Below, piece by piece: positions 1 through 14,320 of a DNA stretch of 64,000 bases; position 1 is the stretch's first letter; every line of letters starts with the position of its first letter. A program made the translations under genes and the position numbers. Source of the DNA: Hermatobates lingyangjiaoensis. Taxonomy: Eukaryota > Arthropoda > Insecta > Hemiptera > Hermatobatidae. The stretch spans positions 248,001 through 312,000 of the forward strand of contig JAPFBL010000317.1 in NCBI GenBank assembly GCA_026182355.1, given 5' to 3'. The notes beneath the pieces are model-generated. The model was not told where the DNA came from and did not search any database. It was given only the letters and a program-made list of their open reading frames with translations.

Positions 1-1195
1 TTGACATACGACGATGGTTACAGAACGAATTAAAATCGTATCTCAAGGTATCACTGTATATTGTACAGCAGTACCTTGTAATCAACAAGAAGAACTACAG
101 ACCAATACTATACTTCCTCCAGCCCTCAATAGTGGATTAACATAATAATACATCCACTTATTCATTTAATAATTATTTCTGTTAAATATCTTCAGCTTAA
201 TATCTTTAAATAATGATATAGTGAAAATATGTTGGAATTTGTTTAACATTTAATCAATAATGTATTACAGTAAACTAATTATTTAAATAATTAGGATAAG
301 TTTTAAGAGTTAATGATCACGAATATCCCTAGAGAGAGTGGAAAAAAATATAACCAATAGAATATTGTAAGTAGTATAGTAGTAAAGTCCTTTCTTTAAA
401 AGACTTCTAATATATGTACCTCTTATCTAGTGTTATAATTACATTCTTAATATAACTTTTCTTAATGACTTTTATATGTTTTGTAATAAACCTTATTTGT
501 TTAATTACAAATAAAGACAAATAACTGCAATTAATATTTGATGAAGAATTAATAATACCACAGAAAAATAAATTAGAAACCTGAAGTTTTTAATTCTTCA
601 TCTCTAAATAATTCCACAGCAAAATAATAAATTAATTAAATAAAGGATAAAGCTTAAAATAGTTCAAATGCACTAACTGAAATCTATAAAAAGTTCTAAG
701 ACTATTAATTATTACAAAAAATATGTAATGAAAGTTGAAACTATTACACTTTATTAATTCTAATTAGTAGTCAATGTTAAGTTAACAAAGTTTGTCAGTT
801 TTAAATTAGTGATAATGAAGCTGTTATTCAAAAAGCTTTGTTTTTGAACTTTTTAATCAAATTATTTTCATAATTTTCTTAAATAAATAATACGAGTAAA
901 ATCAGTTAATACTGATTTTAAAAATGGGTGCACACCATATTATCTTAATATGTAAATAACATAACTTAGGTACATAATATATTACCTGCTTAAGAACTGC
1001 ATGGAGGATAATTAAGTGGTTTATTGTATTTTGTAAAAAAAAATTATAATATTCATCAAATTTTTCAAACGTAATAGAGAGAGAGATAGAGATAGAAATA
1101 GATACATGGAAGAGGAGTAGAGAAAAAAGTGAGAGATGGAATTAGTGAGGGAGAGATAGAGAAGGAGGAGATGTAGAGAGATGTAGAGAGAGGGA

Positions 1196-1247
<52 letters not shown>

Positions 1248-2372
1248 AGAGACAGAGAGAGAGAGAGAGAGAGAATAGAGATAAAGAAAGAAAAATAGAT
1301 AACGAGACATGTAAAATGAGAGAAAGAGGATGACAGCACAATAGATAGTGAGAGCGAGTGGGATAAAATGATAGTGAAAGGAAATGTTCTATATGAGTGA
1401 CAGAGAGGGAGGGAGTGATAATGAGTTCGACAGAAATACCAGCTAAATACAATATAAATCTCAAATTTCATGCAAAAATAAAATGGAATTAATAACAGGT
1501 TATTTCTCTCATATAATAGCGCCAACAATAAAAATATTACTAATAATAAAAATATGTTACATTAAATAAATTCCACAATTCCTCACTTTTAAAGGAAAAA
1601 AAATATTCACCAATGGATTAATAATTTAGTTTTATTTAGTTATTTGCATTATTTCTATTGAAAAATAAAATACTTCAATCTTTATAAGCAAGGAAAATTT
1701 TATTGTTAACAAGTAAATATTTTGAAGAGTTCAAGAAGCAGAAAACGATTAAATTATAAAAATGGTTCCATATAATTATGAACTGCATACCCAAGTAATA
1801 CTTTATGTTATCTATAAGGAAGCCTTCAAAATATATTCTTGTCGAAATAATGTTTCAAAACTGTTATGACTATGAATTCAATAATATGGAACTTAGTCAA
1901 ATAGTTTTGGTACAGGAATTTCATAGCTTTGGTTGTTTAGTGTCAATTAATTGAATTGTGATAGTGACTTATCACTTGTTTTCATTAGGTTAAGAAATTA
2001 TTTCATATTGTTAAAAGAAATCATATTTTATATGTTAGATATCCATCTACTATAAAGTACAGTACTAATATTTAGTAGTAGTAGAGTACATTCGGTTACC
2101 AATAGATGGCGGTTAAGAGGTCTATTAACTGGCAAAACAATATTCACAGAAATAAATTCAAAAAATGCGTATTTCTTCATACTTATATTAAAAAGAATTA
2201 CTGTAAAACTATTATATGTATGTCTTCTACTTTCAACACTCCAATAAGTTACTTATAACGGAGTTATAAGTGAATTTCTACTAAAATCAAGTTTAATAAT
2301 ATATCATTATCCCTCTTATTAAAAAAAAAACAAAAACAGAAAAAAAACATTGATGATGTTTGTACGCAATAC
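1..2372. other. AT-rich intron or 3' flank of the myosin gene
   Basis: No exon with a recognisable FERM C-terminus was found here, although the phase-1 donor at 2372 requires one. Content is AT-rich single-copy-looking DNA plus a GA-rich microsatellite. The last exons may lie beyond position 1. Confidence 0.5.
1074..1410. repeat. Purine-rich GA microsatellite
   Basis: A run of mostly GA dinucleotides with GAGATAGA variants, densest at about 1185-1275. Its complement gives long Ser/Leu open frames that are not genes. Confidence 0.95.
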
Positions 2373-2470
2373 CTGAATACTTTTGATGGCTTTGTTTGAC
2401 ATGTACGATCCATTCTCTAATATCCATGCCGTTGATGTAATCATTTGGGATGAAGGATTTGGTATCGCTT
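2373..2470 (-). CDS. MYO7: Myosin VII exon 35, FERM-2 (last one found)
   Basis: 98 bp (residues 1870-1902 plus one base). [20 protein letters not shown] corresponds to [20 protein letters not shown]. The donor GTATTG implies further exons below 2373, which I could not place. Confidence 0.85.
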
Positions 2471-3078
2471 CTAGAAATGAAAACGAACAAGTAGAAAAAA
2501 AAAAAGGTTTTACAGTTAACTAATATTAGAGATCAATGACTATCACTATTATTTCAATTACATTTATTACTATTACCACCATGAGAAGAGAAAAAGTGCA
2601 TATATTATATACGAACAAATTTTAATTTGTTTTTTTTTCCATAAATTTAATTCAAATAAACGAAGAACATATAATAAATCTAACTAAAGTAAGTTATTGT
2701 TTACCTGTTATTATAAAAATATTTAGCAATAACAACACAATAAATACACGGATAAATAATTGAAAAATAGTAAGCAGTAAAAAAACAGAATAAAATATGA
2801 ACAAATACCAGTAGGCCAGAATTAGTATTTATGGGTTTGTTTCCATTGACAATAACAAAACATTTTAAATTTCCAGTGCTTAATAAAGTATTTACGTCAT
2901 CAATCACTCATCAAATTATCATTTATTATTGTCTAAATAAAAATAAGTCCCTTACATAAGTTTTTGCTTCATCTCGCTTTCGAAAGTCAGTCCTTCAGCC
3001 AGAAGAGACACTGCTGCTAAATCAGTGATTTGTTTAACGGTACATCTGTAGTAACCTGAAATTATGGTTAAGTTAAAA

Positions 3079-3144
<66 letters not shown>

Positions 3145-3612
3145 GACTGTCGTCCCTCCATCAATTCACTTCTTCTCCTGAGGACGACCGCCATTACGGT
3201 CGAAATATTGAAAAGTGAGTCTTTGTTATGTTTCAGTCTATGTGTCACAGTTTATTTTAAGTAATATATATATATCAATGATCAAACCACAATAAGAAAT
3301 GGGAAAACAAGACTAAGATCTTTCAACCGTAACAAGCGGTCTTCGTCAGAGTGATCAGTTGGGTTTTTGACTCTGACGAAGACCGCTTGTTACGGTTGAA
3401 AGATCTTAGTCTTGTTTTCCCATTTCTTATTGTGGTTTGATCATTTATATATATATATATAACTTTAAATTACACAAAGCACGACACAGAAAAAAATATA
3501 AAGAGAACACTTACAGAATTCAATATTTCGAACTGTTGTTCGTCATCAGGAGTAGACTAGAAAAGAGGACGAAGTGAGAGAGATCTCCCCACGTCGAAGA
3601 ACGGATCGCGAA

Positions 3613-3644
<32 letters not shown>

Positions 3645-6600
3645 AAAAACGAAGGAAACACACAGAAAGACACAGACATAACTCACATCGATATTTCGAC
3701 AATCGTCGTCATCAGGAGGTGCGAAGAGCGAAGAGTCCCGCAGGAAGACAGGGCGGTACTGAACTGGAGACCGCAGCCAGTACCCCACCACTTACCACCA
3801 AGCGGGGAAAGGGAGGGAAGGAAATGAAGAGCAAAATTAAGACGTAAAAGGAACGAGTAAAAATTAAAACTATAAAAAATTATAAAAAAGTAGATAAATC
3901 AAACTAAAATTAATAAAGAAAAAATAATAAATAAATAATAAAATAAAAAATAAATAATAAATAAATAAATAAATCATAAATAAATTATCGGTTGAGGTTG
4001 AGTCGGGGGAAGAGCGAGCATCAAGTAAGCATATGTATGCCTCCTCTGCAGCTCTTAGGGTAACTTTATTGTTGGATTCGGGGATCTGTTTCAGGATCTG
4101 AACCCTGAAACAGTCATTGAAACTGAGTCCATGCGAGTTCGCATGGATGGCTACAGGATAGTTACTGCGTTGACCGACTGAAGCCCTATGACCATTCATA
4201 CGAAGGCTCAACTTATTGGAAGTTAAGCCAACGTAAAAGGAGTCACACTGAGTGCAATCCAGTCGGTAAACACAGTTGCACGAGGTACAGGAGGAATTGA
4301 CCTGAACTGGGTAGGAACGATGGTGGAGAGGGGAATCAAGGAAGGATTAGGATTAACAATCAGGCAAGTTTGACAGCCACGGCGTCCACATTGTTTCATT
4401 CCAGGAACAGGATTGGAAGGCTGAGGGGAAATATGGGAAAAAATGCTTTTTAGATTGGCAGGTTTACGGTAGGAAATAGAAGGGGGGTGATTAAAGATGG
4501 AAGAAGTAGAAGTAGAAGTAGACAGAATCGGAAAAGACTCCTTAATAATAGCACGAAGCTTATAGAATCTTACAGAATCTTTTCCGATTCTGTCTACTTC
4601 TACTTCTACTTCTTCCATCTTTAATCACCCCCCTTCTATTTCCTACCGTAAACCTGCCAATCTAAAAAGCATTTTTTCCCATATTTCCCCTCAGCCTTCC
4701 AATCCTGTTCCTGGAATGAAACAATGTGGACGCCGTGGCTGTCAAACTTGCTGATTGTTAATCCTAATCCTTCCTTTGATTCCCCTCTCCACCATCGTTC
4801 CTACCCAGTTCAGGTCAATTCCTCCTGTACCTCGTGCAACTGTGTTTACCGACTGGATTGCACTCAGTGTGACTCCTTTTACGTTGGCTTAACTTCCAAT
4901 AAGTTGAGCCTTCGTATGAATGGTCATAGGGCTTCAGTCGGTCAACGCAGTAACTATCCTGTAGCCATCCATGCGAACTCGCATGGACTCAGTTTCAATG
5001 ACTGTTTCAGGGTTCAGATCCTGAAACAGATCCCGAATCCAACAATAAAGTTACCCTAAGAGCTGCAGAGGAGGCATACATATGCTTACTTGATGCTCGC
5101 TCTTCCCCCGGACTCAACCTCAACCGATAATTTATTTATGATTTATTTATTTATTTATTATTTATTTTTTATTTTATTATTTATTTATTATTTTTTCTTT
5201 ATTAATTTTAGTTTGATTTATCTACTTTTTTATAATTTTTTATAGTTTTAATTTTTACTCGTTCCTTTTACGTCTTAATTTTGCTCTTCATTTCCTTCCC
5301 TCCCTTTCCCCGCTTGGTGGTAAGTGGTGGGGTACTGGCTGCGGTCTCCAGTTCAGTACCGCCCTGTCTTCCTGCGGGACTCTTCGCTCTTCGCACCTCC
5401 TGATGACGACGATTGTCGAAATATCGATGTGAGTTATGTCTGTGTCTTTCTGTGTGTTTCCTTCGTTTTTTATTTTATTTTAAAAAAGTCCGCTGGACCG
5501 TTTCTTTTAATTGTATATATATATATATATACCAAATATATTAAACGATCCCACAAACTAAATAAACTAGATTCACAAAAAGAACACACAGAAATGAAGT
5601 CATAGAAACTCACTACTATATTTTGACATCAGGTAGAGAGATACAGAAATTAGTCGTCGCCTGTCTTCAGAGTAACTACCTCTTTTACCTCTCATCCTGA
5701 AGACAACGTGGATGAACTGTAGTAGTGAGTTAGTGAGTTTCTGTGATTTCTTTTATATGTGTTCTTTCTGTGCATCTAATTTATACATATGTTAATATAT
5801 ACTATATAATCACAATAAACACGTGATGAAACTAATGAACGTATAAGCCACAAGGAAAAGTAAAAAAACACAGAAAATATGCTCTAAGGCCTTTCAATTA
5901 TATGTCATCAGAGAGCAACTAGATATTGATAACAACAGATGTTACAGGTTTGTTACAAAAACAAAATATGGGGAGACAAAACAAAACACATGTTAAATTA
6001 TAAAAACATATAAAATACAAGCTAAAAAAAGATAAAACAACAAAGAGAAACAAAACATACAATTTAACAAAAAGGAAACCTTTCTCCTTTTGGTACCTAG
6101 TATTTTGTTTCCTTTTTGTTAAATTGTATGTTTTGTTTCTCTTTGTTGTTTTATCTTTTTTTAGCTTGTATTTTATATGTTTTTATAATTTAACATGTGT
6201 TTTGTTTTGTCTCCCCATATTTTGTTTTTGTAACAAACCTGTAACATCTGTTGTTATCAATATCTAGTTGCTCTCTGATGACATATAATTGAAAGGCCTT
6301 AGAGCATATTTTCTGTGTTTTTTTACTTTTCCTTGTGGCTTATACGCTCATATGTTAATATATATACCAATATAAAATATAATATAAAGTAAAATATATA
6401 ATGCAAAAGTAAAATAAAATATATATATAAAATATAATATAAATTTTATATATATAAATAAAGTTTGTTAGTATTTCCTACATACATAATTCTAATAATA
6501 GAATTCTTCATCACCAACCTGAAAGATAACTTTGCAATTCCTGATAATAGTGACACACACTGTCAGCTTGTTCATCAATACCTGGAATCGTATATTTCCA

Positions 6601-9600
6601 ATTCTTTTTCATAAATTTTAATCTAATGAAATGCAGTTGCCTCGTATCTGAAAAGTTAAACCGTTTTAAATTCTAACAGTACGAAAGAAATGTTATTTTA
6701 AAATAACTTATTACAAAATAGAAAAAAAAAAGGTCAATAATTTATACCGTCCTAGTTTTAATATAAACATGTATAAATATTTTGTATTGGTCCTTTAGAG
6801 CATTGTTTTTATAGTTGGGGGGGGGGGGATAAGTATAGGTTTATAGTATATATTTTATAGTATAGGTTTAAAACAAGGATACGAAAACAATTTTTTTTTT
6901 AAATATTTGGAAAAATATATCAAATTTTAAGAAAAATGTTGTTTTGATGTATTTATCATCAGGCTAATTGGTATGTTGTTCTACTAAATCTCTTCAGCCG
7001 AGTTACTATATATATATATATATACAAAACTAAAGTTTATCGGGACTCGGTCAGTTCTTCAGCTTCAAGTTAAACTCTCATTGCCAACGTTTCGGTCTTT
7101 ATTTAAAACCTTTTTCACAGGCAGAAGTATAAATTTTTGAAACAGAAAAACTAAGTTATTACAAATTAAACATTACAAATTATTTTACAAAGAAAAATAG
7201 TATGTGGATTTTAACAACAACGTAGTCTGAATGAACATGTGACACTGAACTAAGATCGAAACGTTGGCAATGAGATTTTAATTTGAACCTGAAGAACTGA
7301 CCGAGTCCCGATAAACTTTAGTTTTGTTTCTATTCCACGGTCGATACTTTTATCAATATTTATATATATATTTGAGTAAATCGGCAGCAAATCTTCTTGT
7401 AAGCAAATATTGTTAAAAGTAGCAGCAGCTTCTGCACTCACGATTTTTGCACTATTGGTCTCAATCTTGTAGGAAATTTTCCCATCTTGCGGTTGGAGTT
7501 CCACATTAATTGTACAATTGACATCAATTGATACAAGCTTTCGTCCATAATTACGCAGGTCATCATCAGGTTATCATCATCACCTCTTCAATCATGCCAA
7601 GCTCAGTGAGCGAGTCAACCGCCCTTTAAGAACAACTCTCTACATCTTTGGAGTTATCATGTACGATTGCCGAGTGCGCGAAAGGTTTTTACCAGGAACA
7701 TTCGATATCTTCTGCCAAAGCCATCAAATGTTTAACTTCATCATCATTATTGTATCCTTGGTCTACTACCACAGTATTCTACTTAATTTAAATATAGTCA
7801 TTCAGTGCGAGAAAATATTTTTTTATTAAATTAAAAAAAAAAACAAAATTGGACCAATCAGAAAAACGCATCCAATCCACTAAGGAAGGACTATGTAAGC
7901 ATCCGTCGTCAAGCGAAATTTTACCTGATATAATTTAAAGGTCCAACTAGACTATTCACTCATAAATAAAAGAGAAAAACAAAAACATAAGCATACAAGA
8001 CTCACCACTATATTTCGACTGTCGTCGTCATCAGGCAAAAGCACTCCTCCGCTTCAGTAGCTGCTCCGGAGAAGTACTTCTACCTTATGACGACGCATGT
8101 CAAAATATAATGATATATGTTTAAAAGAAGGTCTGCTAGTTATTTACACCAATATATATATTTGTATAATTAGGGAGTAGATTTTCATTCATACATATTT
8201 CGTTAAACATTTTTTGCACCTTTGTTTTAGTTTCTTTTCTTATTAACTTTTCTAATTTTCTAATTAGTGTTTTGATGTTTTCTGGGATATGAAATAATAA
8301 CTGTCCAAAAGTTTTATCTTTAAAACTCATATATTGTGAACAATGAGTTTTAAAGATAAAACTTTTGGACAGTTATTATTTCATATCCCAGAAAACATCA
8401 AAACACTAATTAGAAAATTAGAAAAGTTAATAAGAAAAGAAACTAAAACAAAGGTGCAAAAAGTGTTTAACGAAATATATATAATAGGTGTGTTCTCTAA
8501 TCGGGGTTCGGTCAATTTTCCATGGAAAATTGACCGAACCCCGATAAGAGAACACACCTATTCTATCAAACGGTCGATATATTATTGAATCTGTTAGAAA
8601 TATATATATATATTTCTCAGACGGAGAAATATATATATATATATATCCAACTCAGACGGAGCTAGTAGTCTGGCTGCTAAAGCATGGCAGCAGCCAAAGT
8701 AGAGTGGCTGCTGCCACTCGAGCATTACTTATACCTGAGTACGACGGATGAGTTTTAATCTTCATCTTACTGTGTTTGTAGTCCAATTGTTATTAAAGTT
8801 ACTAAAGTTTATAACTATATAGTTCAAAGTTAGTAAAGAAATACAAATAAAAGTAAACACACACTTACGGTTCCTAAGTTTCGGTTTGAACCGTTTCAGG
8901 AGAATAAAGGAAAGAAGATCAAATGCAGGACACAGCGGGGGAAACCGTTGGAACGGTTGGAAACCGTTTCTAAAAGGATTTCTACATACATACATCAACT
9001 TCTAGACTACAGTGAGAAATTCGTAAATGGGATTAAGATTGTTCAACCAAAATAACTCATAAAATGCATATGAAATACGCCATAGAAAACATTAAAATTT
9101 AAATGATAAATACAAGCCTTTATAATTTATGAGAAAGATTGTATTGTTTATGTTAAGACGGCAACCATTGTTTATTTTTTTTATTTAACTCTATAAATTT
9201 CTTAAAGCAACTAGCAACTGGAACAACCCAGTATATATCTTCTCCTAATTACTTTCTCCGTAGTCCCAGAGTTGCACGTACCACGACATCAGAACGCATG
9301 TTTTGTTTAATACGTTGTAAAGTAATATTTACAGGGTAAAGGTCTGTTATTTAAATCAAGGAATTAGAGTAAGCACTGAACATATTCAATTAACTGTGTC
9401 AGAGTAGAGAATTGATGATTCTAAATTCATGTAATTACGTTCAATGTTGTAGTTGACTGGACATATTTAATTTTGTTCTCCTCTAGTTATTGTCGGATCT
9501 TTTGAAATTCTCTAAGCATGAAACCAGGAAACTGGAGTCAGGAGTTCAATATGACAAATATTCGTTTTCCACAGTTAATTTCAAGTTCATAATCATAATT

Positions 9601-12600
9601 GACATGATAATTTCATTAAAAAAGTAAACACACTCGACCCTCGAATTCCGTACTAGTAGAGACCGAGACAGGTCCGGAAACAGAGAAGTCGGGAAATTGG
9701 TAACACTGGGAAGTGGTAGCATAATGCTGGTAGGATAGGTAAACTGGTAGATAGCATGCCACGACGAACCATATGCTAACACTTTCTACAAGGGCTAGGT
9801 TATCTCAATTTCATTTACTTTACCACACTGCACTTTTAATTTAAATAAATACTATTATTAATACGTAATAAACTTTATAATGAATAAAAGAAAAGCTTAG
9901 CCCAACTTTGACGCCAGGCCAAGACGTACCATAGGACATATAACCTACTTCAACACAGTTTAGTAGGGTTAGGCTACCTCAATTTCATTTACTTTTTTCT
10001 TCTGGATGATAATTCGGAAGATAAAAAAAATACGAAAAATTGGAAGTATGGTTTCTTGAAGTATGAAAATTCGAGGGTCGACTGCAGTTCGTTTTAACCT
10101 GTTAAATTTTGAAAAAAGGAATAGAATTTTAAAGTGATTTTATATATTATAATTGTAAACAAATAAATAACTCACCAAGAGTATGTTTCTGTTGGATTAA
10201 ATCATAACAATCTTGCAGAGTATCATAAAAAAAAGCATTTGGATCTAGGAATAATACCTCATCCATTTCACAGAAGGCGAGGCCGAAGCCCCATTCGTTT
10301 TCTATCTTTATCCACCTACTGACTTCCTGAATTAGTTCGAACGTTCTCGTACTAGATTCAATTGAAAATACCTGTAACGTTGTTTCTATAAGAATACAAA
10401 TCAATAATGACATACTTCTTTTTAATTGTAAGCTCATATTAATTTTACTAATTTAATTTTTTTTTAATAATAGAAAAGCTATAAATCAATTCGTATTATG
10501 TTAAATGAGAAGTGAACTTAACGAAAAAATTCTGGAATGGTCTATCCTCAACTATAAGTGACGTGAAGCTTACATCATGAGTATATGGTAGAAGCAAATT
10601 TTACGATGTACTTAGGTTAGGTTAGTGCCCATTCCACATGAGAACACAAATAGGCCAAATATTGGCCCTTTGTGATTCAACTCAATTACGAGTAACATTC
10701 TTCTACACAGGTCACTGTAGACTGAGAAGACATCTAAACATCATGGGTATAGAAAACAGTGCGGTTTGCCAAAAATGTGGAGAAGAGGATGAAACCTCTG
10801 TCCACCATGTGGCCGAATGCCCTGTGTATAGTCTCCTTAGATTAAATTCTTCAGGTACAAGTACTATAATGATAGGTAAGCTAAGGGAAATTGAGTGGAA
10901 AAACCTCCTGATCTATATAGAAAGATCAAGAAGATTTTCCTAGAAGTAGGAATCCGGGTTACCTGGGGAAGGCAAAAAGGGCCCACTTGGCCAGCTTGTT
11001 TGCCAGATCTTTGATCTACTCACCCTACTACTACTAAAACATTCTTCTACATTGGGAATCCTAAATTTTTCTTAACTCCATTACATTAAGAGTAGGGATC
11101 TTTAAAGAGTACCTGACATCGTACAGGCTCGAGACCGACGGCTTGACGTCCTCTCCGTGCTCAGATTTTTTCAACTCACGCATGAATAAATCGTGGGCCA
11201 GAGTGCGGATATCGAACCCCGGATCTACCAGTCCAGTGGCCAGCACAAAGCCACTGGATTACCCTGGTTCCTTACTATAACCTATTATCAGATTCATTGC
11301 TATTCAATATAATTCAATGATTATTTGAATTATTGAAGCTATCTCCATTCGTCAGTCAATATATTACCATTATAACAGCACTTGAAAGACATAAGACAAG
11401 TAACATTTTACAAGGTATCAATTTATAACAGTACTACTAAAATACTCAATCGGAATCACTAGTAGTAAGTGGTGAGATCTAAATCCCGCGTTATCCTTTG
11501 TTTTAAAAGTAGTGGTAGAGGACTCATTAAAACATTACTAGTAAATATTAAAGTTAAAACGAAGAAATTTTTTTTCACAATTTTTTTAGGATTCAAAAAT
11601 CCCTCGCTAGTTCGTTTGAGCTTAGAGGCTTTTATAAAGGCGCATCCATTATTCGCGGATTTTCGCGGGTGTCTTCGGTCTTAAGCGAAAAGTGAGGGTT
11701 TACTGTAATATATTTTTAGATTTAATTTAAATAATTCATTTTTCAATTAAAATGTATTCTACATTATTTTAATAGGTATTTAATATTTTTTTTCATGATA
11801 TCTTCTTATATAAAACTAAAGGTTCGATTCTCATTTTGACCCTAGATTTATTCACGCGGAGGTGAATAAATCTGATCCCGTCGTCCCTTGGAGAGGATGT
11901 TAACCCATCAGTCCCAAGCTTATACTATGACAAGTATTCCTTTTTACTCAAAATACACTTGAGTAAGGCACAAGTTAGAATTCCCAAAGTAGAATCATTG
12001 TGTGGTATCACAAAGAGCCAATTCTTGGCCTATATGTGTTCTGTTGTGCAACCGCCACTGCAATCTAACCTATTTTGAATATTTACAGTAGATATTTTAT
12101 TAGGAAGATGAGAAACTCCCTAATCAGGAAGACAACTTCATGATTAACAGTTATACATTTCATGATCAGCAAATAAAACATGGTGTTTTCACTTCTATTA
12201 CAACATCCCATTAATCACATTCTGTCTGTGATGTTTATAAAATAAAATACCTTTATTACAACAGGCAAACTTCTAATTTTGATGATAATAAACTAAAATT
12301 ATACGATCAATACAAAAAGAAATGATTTCAATACCTTTTCAGCTCCATTGGGTAAACTAATTAAAACACAAGGTTCTGTTCTTTTAAGCGCATCATCCAC
12401 TTCTTGTGGGTGGCACAGCCTTCTCCTTCCTCCAGAGTCGTAAGTTCTTTCTAACCTATAATGTACTTCTTGGCTAACAACTGATAATTTACATTTCAAA
12501 AACAGTCGTAATTCTTTTAACAAGATATTAGAAGGTGCAAAGAGACCGGATGCTAAATAAAACAGTTGCCAACCTTTTTCCTCACTGTTTCTATCAGGAT

Positions 12601-13149
12601 TCTTGGTTAATTGTTTGATTAACTGGCAAAAAAATTCATCCCTTAAGTTTTCCTGTAAATAAAATATCACAACATAACTAAAACAAAAATTAATATAATT
12701 ACAGACATTATGACATAAAAAAATGTTAAGAAAAATGACTTTTAATACAAGCACGATTAGTGTTTTTTATGTCATACAAAAGATAACCTTATTTATATTT
12801 ATAATATTTTTAGAAGTAGCAGTGAGAAACAGAATATATCCTGAACTAAACCGTTTTAACCTAATTAGGGCTGGCCCGATGTATATGTATATATGCACTA
12901 TTTTGCTTTATTGAGGTTTGGTACAGCGTGAAGCAATTATGAAAAAATAAAAAAAAACACCTTACGCCAACGTTTCATCTATATTTCTAGACATCCTCTG
13001 TATGTTCATCTAGATATGTAGAAGAAACATAATATACTTTGGACACCTAAAATATTTTTTTCTTTTTTGGATCATTGTTGAACCTTGTACCAAACCTCAA
13101 GCAAAAAAATAGTGTAGAATATATGTGTTCGAGATAAAACAAGTATTGT

Positions 13150-13191
<42 letters not shown>

Positions 13192-13470
13192 ATATATTAC
13201 TTCGAATAAAATGAAAGGTCCGTGTGGACAATAAACACTTTAACACATGGAAAAGAACACAGAAAGACATTACAGAACTCACTTCGATATTTCGACATCC
13301 GTCGTCATCGGGAAGAAGTGCGAAGTACTCGCGTTGAGAAGCAAACTGCAGTAGCAGTAGCAGTTTGCTTCTCAACGCGAGTACTTCGCACTTCTTCCCG
13401 AAGACGACGGATGTCGAAATATCGAAGTGAGTTCTGTAGTGTCTTTCTGTGTTCTTTTCTATGTGTTAAA

Positions 13471-13517
<47 letters not shown>

Positions 13518-14279
13518 TGTATAATGGCAGCAGGTCTTCTCCCAAACAAGTATTAATTATTGAAGTTGGCAGCAGCTTCTGCGTTGACTACTTTCTTGCT
13601 GATGTTCTCTAGTTTCCTGACTAGTTTGCGGTGATTTACAGGTATTTTCCATAGGGGTTCTGGTAACGACATGAAGAAAATATAAAAAGTAGAACACTAA
13701 ACACTATATAAAAGCTTTAATCTAAAACACAAGCTTTGAGCTTATATTAGCCATCATCAGGTAAAAAACGATAAACTAAAATGGTAAGCAAAACAAATGC
13801 TACTGTACTGTACTGACCATGCTCAGTTTAAAAGTTCCATGAAAAAGACAACCTGTAAAAATCATATTTATAAGGGAATAATTATATTGATGTATATACT
13901 AATGTATATATATATATATATATATATCAATGATCAAACCACAATATGAAATGGGAAAACAAGACTAAGATATTTCAACCGTAACAAGCGGTCTTCGTCA
14001 GAGTCAAAAACCCAACTGAATGAAAGATCTTAGTCTTGTTTTCCCATTTCATATTGTGGTTTGATCATTGATTGTTTTTTCACGTGTTTATGTGAAATCT
14101 TTATATACATATATACAAAACTAAAGTTTATCGGGACTCGGTCAGTTCTTCAGGTTCAAATTAAACTCTCGTAAAAAATCGAAACATTGCCATTGAGAGT
14201 TTAATTTGAAACTGAAGAACTGACCGAGTCCCGATAAACTTTAGTTTTGTTTCTATTCCACCGTCCATACTTTTATCAA

Positions 14280-14320
<41 letters not shown>

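Larger units (their letters stand above)
3276..3447. mobile_element. Palindromic hammerhead repeat, family A
   Basis: Two arms of about 75 bp in inverted orientation (outer motif GATCAAACCACAATAAG) around a short spacer, flanked by AT repeats on both sides. Each arm contains a hammerhead-like core. The same unit recurs at 13.9, 26.7 and 57.9 kb. It is read as a nonautonomous PLE-related unit because the family co-occurs with PLE pieces. Confidence 0.75.
3637..5483. mobile_element. Palindromic PLE: two GIY-YIG endonuclease ends, head to head
   Basis: Two near-identical arms of roughly 900 bp in inverted orientation, separated by a spacer of about 40 bp near 4540-4577. Each runs from a zinc-finger/GIY-YIG coding part through an A/T-rich tail to a hammerhead motif and then an AT microsatellite. 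No reverse transcriptase is present. Penelope-like elements are the retroelements that pair RT with a GIY-YIG nuclease, and inverted partial copies are typical of them. Confidence 0.88.
5843..6352. mobile_element. Palindromic hammerhead repeat, family B
   Basis: Two arms of about 245-255 bp, near-identical and inverted, meet near 6090. Each outer end carries a hammerhead-like core. No coding segment is recognised in the arms. TA-rich tracts flank it. Confidence 0.75.
13208..13470. mobile_element. Palindromic hammerhead repeat, family C
   Basis: Near-perfect inverted arms centred near 13350, flanked by (AT)n on both sides (13150-13197 and 13471-13515). Both arms have a family C hammerhead-like motif with the same core change, CCGANGA. 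Confidence 0.75.

Noticed and set aside
1021..1528. Long Ser/Leu-rich open frames on the minus strand
   Set aside because: They are translations of the GA/TC microsatellite in several frames; no domain, no splice context.
2080..2150. A further FERM-2 exon ending at a GTAACC donor on the minus strand
   Set aside because: The phase can be made to fit, but the peptide has no similarity to the expected FERM segment.
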